Source of the DNA: Dipetalonema caudispina
Taxonomy: Eukaryota > Nematoda > Chromadorea > Rhabditida > Onchocercidae
Length of the DNA stretch: 64,000 nucleotides
NCBI GenBank assembly: GCA_013365325.1
Contig: JABVXV010000023.1
Coordinates: 186,001-250,000, forward strand
Direction: 5' to 3'
This document shows positions 39,001-56,900 of this stretch, piece by piece. Below the pieces are notes generated by a model. That model did no database searches. It worked only from the letters and a program-made list of their open reading frames with translations, and was not told where the DNA came from. A program made the position numbers and the translations under genes. Within the stretch, counting starts at the first letter, position 1; each line of letters starts with the position of its first letter.

Positions 39001-40689
39001 ACTGCAGTTTTTATCCTCAGCAATTCCTTCCCGGTTTTTTCTGATATTGCTGAAAACGCTGGAATCAGTCGAGAATAAAAGCTCCATAGACTTTTTTTTT
39101 TTTACAGACGAGCACTTTTTAACTTTATCTTCTAAGATACCAGGAAAAGAACAAAAATAACTTGAACACTTTCGAATGCTTCCGAAACTGCTTCAATTTT
39201 TAATGGAAAAACAAAACGTTTTCAACAGCAAAAGAAATAACATCAACAAACGCTTGAACTCAATATAAAGGAGACTTTGATTTTTAAAATAAGGAGTGAA
39301 AATTACAAACCTATTAACCACCTTAACCTGACGATATATTCAAGGATTTTGTAAAATGAATAGAGCGGAGAAATAACAGTTATCTGAGCGACATATTTCG
39401 TTGTTATGTATGCCGTATATAGGCACTTGGTGATCTTCTGTGGTACTTCGTGATAGAGCCACACTGGGTTTATCATTAATAATGCAACTAAAAAGCATAT
39501 CCCCTGGATTGCAATTAAATACTGGTGGTAGGAAAAACAAAAAAATTAAAATGGCAGTGAGCTGTAAGCAGTAAAAAGCACATCCTGTGTTTTTTTGGGC
39601 AGTAAAATCTTTAAAATTTTTAAAATGTTGAAAAGAAAAACCTGCACTATAAGCAGTCCAACATGCTTTTTCAAATTCGGTTTGATAAAGGGATTGCGCA
39701 CTATACAAGGCCATTACAACGCTTGTCGTCTGTAAAGAACATTAAACACTATTGAAAATTTGAAGAACTGCATTGTTTACCCACATCACAGTAAATGGGC
39801 ACACGAGATGAAAATTTCTGACAATCAAAACGATATGACTGCAAGAAAAAATGATCTAGGACTTACCGTCGTATTAATTTTGTTGCTCTAACCGCATTTC
39901 TATCGTAAAATGAAATTTTCCAAATCCGTATTTCGTTATCCTAATTTTCATTCTTTTATTTCACTTCTCAATTCACAGCAAGCTTGTTTAAAGTTTGTAA
40001 TTTTAAATTTATTTCCACTAAAATTGACGAAACTAACCCTTATCACACTTCGCACGGGCCATGTTAAGATGTGGAACAAAATACTTCGATCATAAGTTGA
40101 AGATAATAAAATATCCCAACCAAAGACACCCGCAGCAAATGAGACCAGTAAACGTAGTTGTGTTCCTTTATCCAGATAGAAGACACTCCACCTAGGAAAA
40201 TGAAACCACTCTCTGTGACAAAAAAAAAACGCTCAAAAATTATGTTAAATGATCTTTAGTGAGTTAAGCTTAATTTTTTTAGATATCTTTTATGGTCTCA
40301 ATTTTTTCCACTTGCATCTTTTCTACAAGATGTTCTCAATGTTTCTTAGTTACCTCATATTATTTTCTTTCTCATCGGACAATAAAATGCAATATCCATA
40401 TGTTCAGCGATTTTTTCACTTTTCATATTTCACTTGTACATATTTCACTTTTCAGTATAATCGCATGACAATAATATTATTACACATATTATTGCAACAC
40501 GGATGATGACTAGGTTATATTCGTTATCTTATCATTAGATGTCTTTATATAAATCATCTATTTGAAGTTCACTTACCAAAAAGCGCTGTTAATAAACATG
40601 AAATAGGGAGCTGTGGCAGCGGAACGCCATTCGATCACTGCTGAAATAAATGATTTTATAGCGCAGTAACCATTTCGGGCAATTTCCAT
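36085..40689 (-). CDS. Reticulon-homology membrane protein with hendecad linker and C-terminal LIR (RETREG/FAM134-like)
   Basis: Proposed ER-shaping, autophagy-receptor-like protein. Eight minus-strand exons close in phase to 636 codons (635 aa): 40577-40689, 40038-40191, 39642-39729, 38876-39058, 38180-38768, 37609-37739, 36874-36996, 36085-36611. A first hydrophobic hairpin spans about 27-67 and includes FMFINSAFWW, matching the F-x3-N-x2-FW pattern I recall from RETREG hairpin 1. Residues 138-302 are in-register 11-residue repeats with recurring (V/L/F)KNG(I/L). A second hairpin follows at about 315-360, with KRLYDYFQQSVL after it as in RETREG proteins. A further hydrophobic stretch ends near 418. 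The last 215 residues are acidic and Ser-rich, ending DDSFEVLDK, a canonical LC3-interacting motif (F630, L633). Gene structure is secure; family assignment is inference. It could instead be a nematode-specific membrane protein. Confidence 0.72.
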
Positions 40690-41880
40690 CTTCCAGTTGC
40701 TTTAACATCTAAATGCAGGCGATGTGATAACCAATGGAAATGCTACGGCAATGCCTTCATTCTTTCCATATCATAGTATTTCAGATGAGTTGAAATCTAT
40801 AACTTTCATATTGAAACATAATTACTGAAACCAATTAAGAAGAAGGAAATTGACAAATGCGATCAAAAAGAAATAAAATTATCATAAATTAAAGAAGCAC
40901 AATCAACAATGTAACGTGCAAGTGTTATACATATATTAAAGTGACTGAGAAAAGTTCCGTTTTCATTTATTTTGAATTGAAATTAGAATAATGCATTAGC
41001 AAATATACCAAAATAGTGACAAATAAAAGTAACAGAAAGAAAGTAATAGCTTCCAATTTTGCAGAAACATTTCAGAATGGTAATTTTGTGATCGAAAGTT
41101 AATCCAACTAGTTCAAATATCGTTTATTATAAGCTCTCAACTATTTTATGTAATCAATTATAATATAGATTACCGATCGATCGATATATAAATAGCCGAC
41201 TAGAATATAAGTAATGACTTCAATAAATCAGATAACAGAAGTAATCCACGTAGAGATACGTGATGATCCATCGACACGTGAATGATAATAACGTAAGAGA
41301 GAGAGTAGCATTGAGAAGGTTCAGTTAGTTATGAAATGTATAACAGAGATTGTGATCATACAAAATAATATGGAAAATAAGAGATAGCAAATAGTGGTAG
41401 GACTAGAGAGTGCATTAGCAAAGATTGAGAGAATCTTAGGGATTAGTAATTAGACGACGAAAGATAGAAAAATATTAAATAGCGGGAAATGATAACTACT
41501 GAGATTTCTAGGTAATAATTATGGTAGAAACTGGAAGTGGGAAATGCTCGGGAAGATAGGATAAATGATCATTTAAACGATAATAAACAATTATTATCTT
41601 AAAATTTGAAAGCGGTCGTTCAGAATGTAGTGAGTTGCTCTCACAAAATACCTTTTGCAATATTAATTATCTTTAAATTATTAAATATAATTTTGAATAG
41701 TACTATTGACAAAAAAAAGGAAAGAAAAGCCACTGAATTTTTCTCTTGATAATGACCTTGTATTGATTGATCATTGTATCGATTTTGAGGATATATTAAT
41801 CTTACTTTGATTTGGTTCCAAAATGCATAAGTTAAAAGAAAGTAGGCAAGAAAATTTTTAAAAATTAATGAAAAGAAGCC
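40690..41880. other. Divergent intergenic region
   Basis: Between the start of the RETREG-like gene (minus) and the plus-strand coding segments beyond 41,881. No gene is seen. It probably holds the promoter of the RETREG-like gene; no specific site is recognised. Confidence 0.4.
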
Positions 41881-42234
41881 ATGAAAAACTTTCAGGATGT
41901 ATTATATTATCGTTATTTGAGGATCGAAATAATCGTCAATACCTGTAATTTGAAATCGAACCCAGAAACATTCTATACATTTAAACGCCATAATATGTTT
42001 GTTGTATCAAATTGTCAACCGGCTACGGAACTTTACGGCTCACTGGAAATAAAGTTGTACACAAGTTCAGAGAATTTGGAAAGGAGCGGAACGCTTGAAC
42101 AGCGTCTCCAATTACTGGGAATAAAAAATTCTATAGTTCAAGAGAAATTAGGCATAAAAACCCCTTTTGGTATTATTTGTTCATCAAATTTTTTGAGCTT
42201 GACTGATTCTTGGAAGTTTCGTTCTTTTCCGTGA
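41881..42234 (+). CDS. Unrecognised open segment, possible exon or small gene
   Basis: A 117-codon open frame with fairly balanced composition for this AT-rich region, for example RHNMFVVSNCQPATELYGSL and LEQRLQLLGIKNSIVQEKLG. I recognise no family. A CAG acceptor-like site lies just after its first five codons, so the 5' end may be an intron edge. It cannot be joined in frame to the RING-H2 exon at 42,552, because an in-frame stop (TGA) lies shortly before that ATG. It may be chance. Confidence 0.28.
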   Translation: MKNFQDVLYYRYLRIEIIVNTCNLKSNPETFYTFKRHNMFVVSNCQPATELYGSLEIKLYTSSENLERSGTLEQRLQLLGIKNSIVQEKLGIKTPFGIICSSNFLSLTDSWKFRSFP

Positions 42235-42551
42235 AGAGATTTGAGGTCATATAGATCATGATCGATCAATCAACCAAATTTTCTAAAATTCATTAGTTTT
42301 CGGTTTAGGATCTTTCACACGCATGCATAAGTTATAATACAGTGCAAATTTTTAGAAGTGAATAATTCGAATAAGCGAATCACTTTGATCGCGGATCCAT
42401 TTGAACCGATAAATTTTGAGCAGGTTGTTAGAATTCTCTAATAAAACTGATCTGAGGTTGTCGCATCGAAATGACTTTATAATATAAGGAAATTGATTCT
42501 AAAATTAATTTCGAATTTCACCAAATGTATGCGATTAGTTTTTGAGGATAA

Positions 42552-43350
42552 ATGGCAAAAGAAATTACTTATAAATATTTGTTGTTTTGGAATTCTGAAG
42601 AATTTTTGCAGAAATTAGGTAAAGTTGAAGTGAAAGGTAGACAGTGCTCAGCTCGATCATGGCTATGGCATCAATATTTATCACGGCATCGTAACTGTTC
42701 CTTGTGTGAGCGACCGCTTAATGGATTACATGAAGTTAACTAATTCCAAACTTTGGATATAAAATAAAGTGATGTATTTCGGGGATGAAGACTGTTCAGT
42801 GTTACTGTTCAGTAAAGGCCTAACTGAGGAAATCGTGATTTGAAACTTATCACCCTAAGCAATCCATACCAATAAATTTTCGATCGCTCTCTGATTTGTT
42901 GTAATGAGAAGAATGTTCATCGCGGTATTTACAGTTTCTTAACTATATTCAAAAAGAGTAAAAAATATCCCAAGATGAATTCTGTAGATAAAAGACAGAA
43001 AATGAAGAGAAACGGATAGAATCGTCTGCTCCAAAATAACTTTACTTCTTAAACGATATATATCATTCAAAGAGAAGGAATTAGTACGGCAATCAAAGAT
43101 TTCAAAAATTCATAGATTTAATAGTTTGGAAAATTGCAATCTGCTGCAGGATGTGGTAATGTTGACGTGTGCGCATGCGGTACATCTCGAATGTGCACAG
43201 GAAATTCGTCAGAATCGAAATGGTTGTCAAAGATGTGAAGTCAATCAGGAGGAATTGGATCATTGGAAACGGAAAGGAAGAAACGATAGACGGAGATGTT
43301 TGTGTTGGTGGTGGTGTATGCGTCGAACTCATGCGCTATTTTGTAATTAG
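42552..43350 (+). CDS. Small RING-H2 finger protein
   Basis: Probable E3 ubiquitin ligase. Two exons, 42552-42734 and 43150-43350, joined in phase 0, give 127 aa. Splicing completes a full RING-H2: CSLC, then 14 residues, C-A-H, two residues, H, two residues, C, ten residues, CQRC, that is C-x2-C-x14-C-x-H-x2-H-x2-C-x10-C-x2-C. Neither exon alone has all eight ligands, which supports the splice. The N-terminal 48 residues (EEFLQKLGKVEVKGRQ) carry no recognised domain. The C-terminal tail is basic, then Cys/Trp-rich (RRRCLCWWWCMRR), partly produced by a short TGG repeat. The ATG is supported by an in-frame TGA just upstream. AATAAA at 43,388-43,393, 38 nt after the stop, supports the 3' end. 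A longer gene with more 5' exons is not excluded. Confidence 0.6.
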
Positions 43351-43387
43351 AAAATAGTATTATAGTTGTGATACAAGTTTTTATTAT

Positions 43388-43393
43388 AATAAA
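43388..43393 (+). terminator. Polyadenylation signal of the RING-H2 gene
   Basis: AATAAA 38 nt downstream of the stop codon at 43,350, at a spacing typical of compact nematode 3' UTRs. Confidence 0.6.
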
Positions 43394-43810
43394 GACATTA
43401 TTTTTAATACCAAATGAGATTTTCTTATCACATTAAGCCTACAGATGCGACTGTTTTTAGCCATGGGTACCATGATTTCTTATATGAAGCATCTATGAAT
43501 ACACCAATGTTCTTACACACGACACCGCCCATTGAAACGTTTTACCCATCCTACCGGTGGATCACTGAGACATACCATACTTGACTGTAAAAGAAAATGA
43601 CATGAACGGACAGAATAATTGCATAGCGTTCCTATATGCAATCTTCAGATACGGAGGAAATAATACAGAGTGCATGAGGATTTGTCATTTGCGCTTGTTG
43701 GGACGGAGTGGTGTTTTTTCCGCTTGTTATATTTTAAGAGTGGGTTGGAATAAGTGATTGATACGAGACGAAAATGTAATTGATTATTCATTAAGACGTG
43801 TAACTTGCAG

Positions 43811-43846
43811 ATGTACGTGGAATTTGTTGTCAACTGTAGTAAGTAA
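43811..43846 (+). promoter_or_regulatory. Short upstream ORF in the Pol III subunit leader
   Basis: An acceptor-like TTGCAG ends at 43,810 and is followed at once by an ATG opening an 11-codon ORF that stops at 43,846, eleven bases before the main ATG. If the spliced leader is added here, ribosomes meet this uORF first. Confidence 0.35.
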
Positions 43847-43857
43847 AGTAATTGAAA

Positions 43858-51896
<8,039 letters not shown>

Positions 51897-52543
51897 TCCG
51901 TATGAGAGTAGGAAATAGGTCCAGTTCAGAATTTTTGAATTGAACCTAAAAGTAAGCATATCTCGTCCCACAGAACTTAGATTTAGTTGCTGGAAATCTC
52001 GACTTTTTAACATGTGCTACGAGTTTGTTCCTATCCGTTTTTTATTGATATCATTTTTAGAAAGTGCTTGGATTTATGTTGAAAAGCGTGTTAGACAAAG
52101 ATTGGGGATACTGTTTTCATATCTTTTTTTCATAACCGCCTTTCATCTTACTGAGTTTAATATTTCTTTTCACGGGTTATTGTTAAGATTCTCTTATCTT
52201 GTTGAAATGCTCATATTTTCAATAAATTTGAATAAAATCCACCAAACTCAAAGAACATCATTAAGTCATTATCAAATATCGAGGGATGATAGGATTTCGA
52301 GCAGTCCGATTTCATGCTTTCGGAAAGCATTTTTGAATCTATAGGAAAGAAAAAGCATTTAGGAAAGAAACTACTAATCATAAAGATTACCTCAGTCAAA
52401 CATATCGACGTACATTACATTTAAATTTTAAGCTGTCAGCTTGTATACGTTAAATTCCGAACTAAATAATGCTAATAATGATGTTCATAACTACAAATAA
52501 ATATGAAACACGGCAATACGAATCAAAAATCACTGGGAGAATA

Positions 52544-52558
52544 AGGTCAGGTCAGGTT
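52544..52558 (+). promoter_or_regulatory. Tandem AGGTC half-sites
   Basis: AGGTC, AGGTC, AGGTT in direct tandem, followed by AGGG. AGGTCA is the nuclear-receptor half-site, but the 5-bp period makes the sites overlap, so receptor dimer binding is doubtful. Confidence 0.3.
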
Positions 52559-52593
52559 AGGGTGGTGCGACGACAACAAAAAATCACATCAAA

Positions 52594-52620
52594 CCAAACC
52601 TCTCTTAAAGAGAGGTTTGG
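52594..52620. repeat. Perfect 13-bp inverted repeat
   Basis: CCAAACCTCTCTT and its exact complement flank a single A. It would form a tight hairpin or cruciform. It lies about 700 bases past the rpc-2 stop, between two convergent genes. Confidence 0.8.
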
Positions 52621-53456
52621 ATTAATTAACAGCTTTATCTACTAGTCGACATTACGAGAAACTTTCCGATCGAATTAACTTCTGGATATAGGCAATTGTT
52701 GAGTTGTATATTGAGTGTAATATTTAAGGATATGAAAAAAGTGTCTGAAATAAAGGTGGAAATATGTCATTCTTCAGTAGGAATATTCTTCACAAAATCA
52801 TAACTAACATATTGGATAGGGAAGTTACTAATCATCTAGCAATTGCGTTACATCGATGATAGCTTATAATACTCGAAAAGAATTTGGTAATGAGCAAATT
52901 CTTTCTCCTTAGCAGATATGCCTTGATTTAGGAAGATGGTTTCCTGTCTTCAATTATCGAGGTGATTCCTGGTTTGCAAACAATATGTTATGTTTGATAT
53001 GCCTTCTATTGTAATAGAAATTTTATACAACTGAAATGCGAATTCCAATATTTTCATGAAAATACCAAATTCGGAAAACTTCAAAAGATTGTATTTGTTG
53101 GGTTTGTAAAAATGTGAAGACAAATAGAACGAAAAAGCATTGAAACTTGAATAATCAAATACAATCTAAAGTACTACAGCCAATTTCTAAAGAATAAGAA
53201 AAGCAGTTCCAGTGAATCAAACAATATAGAAATGACAGTCTAAAAAATACTCTTCCAATCTTTCTTAAAAAACCCTGAAACATACCTCGTACACTTGATT
53301 TCCCTCTTAATTTTTTGCTTCAAAATGCGAAAATAATATAACAAAATTTATTTCCTAAAGCTTTTGATTGGAGCTTATCGGTTGCGTTAATCAAAGCCTA
53401 GACTTTGTCTTAACATGATGAACCTTATTTCATCTTGATAAGCTGTTAATTCTTTT

Positions 53457-53504
53457 TTGTACCTGGAACTAAGATAAGCCTTGTACCTGAAACTAAGATA
53501 AGCC
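53457..53504. repeat. Tandem 24-bp repeat carrying GATA sites
   Basis: Two head-to-tail copies of a 24-bp unit differing at one base, each containing AGATAAG, a GATA-factor consensus. A further TTGATAAG lies just upstream near 53,437, and CTTATC near 53,375 on the opposite strand, making a cluster of four sites in about 130 bp. Confidence 0.6.
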
Positions 53505-53984
53505 AAGAATAGTCAAACAGTCACTAACGCGACCAATAACAAGAAACGGAAGTCGTATTTACATATGGGAGCTGGAAATTTAAATTTGGTTTGACACAGA
53601 GGAAGAAAGTCAATACTATGCATCAGTTCTGGTACGAGCCATAACACTTAATAAATGAAGTTTTGAACTTTCAATGTAAACATACCTAAGGATGTATGGA
53701 ATGTATAAAATTTGATTTGCTGAATAAATCACATTGTGGATTACACCAAAACATTATTTTTTTAAATGTAAACATTCCCAGTTCTACCACCAAACATTTA
53801 CATTTTTCTACAGTATTCAACATACATCTTTATGAATTATTCTTCCTACAGTATTTTAATTAACAGTTGTTCAAATGATTTTGTAAGGACTTCGAAAATC
53901 TGAGTGATGGCCATAAGTATATTTTTAAATTTCCATTTATAGAACAACCGAAAAACTCAGAAGTCGTTCATTCCAAAAACAGCT

Positions 53985-53990
53985 TTTATT
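53985..53990 (-). terminator. Polyadenylation signal 4-5 nt after the CD36-family stop
   Basis: AATAAA on the minus strand begins almost directly after the TGA at 53,995-53,997. If used, the 3' UTR would be only about 20-25 nt. Confidence 0.45.
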
Positions 53991-53994
53991 TACA

Positions 53995-56900
53995 TCAGTT
54001 TTCGATGTCATCTTCAATCAGGCGTGTTTCGTCATCATCATTCTTCTAAAACAGGAAAACGTATTGATTAACTGATTCTTTTCAATCATTTCAAAGCTGA
54101 TCTATTTCTGATATCCCGGTTTTTTCCAGAAATCAGTAATTCTTTTATTTTCCTCTCATTTATTAACAATGTTTGAAAATTGACAAAATTAAGAGATATA
54201 TTTCCATGTTGAAAAGTTCCACCGCAACTAAAATTATGCGAATAATACCGAAAAATTATTCTCTTGGGCGTGAACAATGCCTTTGAAAATTGACAAAATT
54301 CTCGAAGATTAACCTCAATTCGCCAAGAATTCAAAAAACAACTTACTCTTAAGTATATATTTCTCAACGAGATTACCAAGAAAACTGTCCAGAGAAACAG
54401 GCCTGCAACCACCAGCGAAATACCAACAATACGTGCCTAAAGTACGGTTATATGATGGTAAATTACATGAGATTTTTAAGTTTAACCACTAAGAATAATA
54501 TATCTATCAACTGCAGCTTTATAGTATGCCAAACCAAAAAGATCGTAAAAGAAAAAAGTCTCAAGCTTCCATTCGTTGAATTATTCGAATCAATTCGTCG
54601 AACAGTTAAACTTTCGGCGTTTCTGACAAATCAGTAAACCAAGATTACAACAACTTACTCCTCTTGGCATGAGCACAACTGTTTCCAGATCTTTTTTTGT
54701 GTCTTCATCCATGTTTATCAATTCGTTTATCCACAGTACAGGTACAATCATGCTCGGTATTTTACCAAATATTCTGAAAGAATAGAAAATACTGCCTTAA
54801 CATTCAGGAAATTAAATTTCTTTTTTACTATGAATAACTTCTACAAAACCAGATAAAGTGTTGGAAATATTCATCTCTGTTATTTCACTGAATAGTTCGA
54901 ACTTGCCTTTATTTCCACCAGTTTATGTCATTCCGTCATTTGTTATATTAATGTCGCGTCATCACTGGTAATAGAGTTAGAACTGTCAGAAAAGCTAGTG
55001 CAGCGCAACTTCTGCTGGTAATAAAACTATGAACTAAGATAAAACATATAAACAAAAATACTTCCAGTAGTTATTTCTCGAAGGGAACTTACGACCCCAA
55101 TCACCAGCCATCTATTTTAATCCACCCATTGGTTTGAATATCAATGGGTGCCAAAAATGATACGATAGCAAAAACAAAAAAAAAAAAAAAAAAAAACAAC
55201 GAACTCCGAATTGTCGCCGACCATCCCAACATTAATCTGAGAAGCTGCAAAAGCACTCACGACAACACCCGTGTACTGGAATCGGTAAAATTTAAATTAT
55301 GAAGTCGAATGTCTAATCTCTTCGAAATTCATTAATTAACAGCAAAAAATTTTTGTGGTGTTAAAACTTTTCACTGGAATTCCGAAGGTTAAAGTGCTGT
55401 TTTTTCAAGAAAAGAAATTTGAGTATCTACTCATATTTAATTCACAAGTCTTTAAAAATTAAACTGACTGGCTCAATGTCAACATATGCTGCATCGCTGC
55501 TATTTGGATGCTGGAAACCGGTGAAATTTTGGTAAACTTCTGGAGGTGACTGATAAAAATGAGCGCCGGAGAGATAGACATGAGGAGATCCTAATTTTGT
55601 TCGACCAATATCAAACATACCAGCAGGTAGGCATCCTTCTAAAAAATCAGAAAATCAGTACTATGGCAGTGAATTAAACAAAATGAGATACTTGGGTGGA
55701 TGAAACCCAGAGTCTATGGACCTAGTCTTTGAAGGTTGGCTTCATTTCATACGTCTAAATTTCGACTTTTCGTCCTATTGCTTAATTGGAATCAATCCAT
55801 TCTTTCTTTTTAGTTAAGAAATTTTGATTTGCGGTGGGAAACTGACGAGGTTGTACATCACTGTCGAAATAACGCGGCGTTTCTTGATTACAGAATCCTT
55901 TATTTTCTGGCAAAAACGGATCATAAACTGCTGGCGGAATTATGAAGCGATATGATGGTATTCGCCCGTGTGTCACTGATTTGTCGTATTGTAAGTAAAT
56001 TGATCTGGAATTATGCTTATTCTACGTTCCTTTTTTCCAAATACTTGAATTGATTTCTGTAAAGATTTGATCACTACTTATTTATTAAATGAAAAACTGA
56101 ATTCAATATTAAAATTTAAACTTGTAGAAATCTCACAAAGAGAGATACACTGTATCTGTTTTTACCGAATTTAGATGTAGTATCTCTGTTTATGAGGTTT
56201 CTATAATTTAAATTTTAATACTAAGTTCAGTTCTTTATTTGGTAAAATATATTTAGAAATAAAGTAGTAAAATGTTATTATAAAAATCAAAGAAGAAACT
56301 ATACAAATTAAAGATTATTATTACTGTCAGTCCAAGTTATCACTAATCTTCCCTCTACGACCACAAAACTTCATCCGTTTTTTCTGATGCTGTAATTCCA
56401 ACTTTTTAGTTCCTGTTCCAATTTATTTGTTAGTGATTGGCAGTAATGATAATCTCTCCTTTGTGTTTCTTCTTTTACTTTTGTTCAGGTATTTCTATTT
56501 CCTTTAGTTTGGAAAACAGCTCATTTCTCAAGTTAAAAGCCATAAAGATTATTTCAAAATTCTAACAAAACCAAATAAAGACTAATAAACTAAGCAAAAA
56601 ACTATACTGCAGCAAAATTCCAGTTAACTGTACTATAAATTCCCTTATTTCTGCTTCGTAAATTGAAGTAAAAACCTGACTTTTTGATGCCAAATGTCAG
56701 AGTGAACTGTTAAGACCATTAAAACTGAGGATGGGAGTTTTTCATTAAAGACTCCCTAAAAGGGTCTTAGGAGGTCTTAAATGAAAAGAGAGATCTTTGA
56801 ATTACCATAGCTTTTTAAATTTTTTAGAATCAAAATTTTAGGAAAAATAATTTTTTCTAGAGATCTCAGTGACACTGGATTCTCTTACCTTGTATGGAGC

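Larger units (their letters stand above)
51897..53994. other. Convergent intergenic region with repeats
   Basis: Between the 3' ends of rpc-2 (plus) and the CD36-family gene (minus). Candidate AATAAA signals for rpc-2 lie at 52,221 and 52,231. No gene is seen; the open frame at 51,940-52,344 reads as 3' UTR. It contains an AGGTC repeat, a 27-bp near-perfect palindrome and a tandem GATA-site duplication. Confidence 0.5.
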
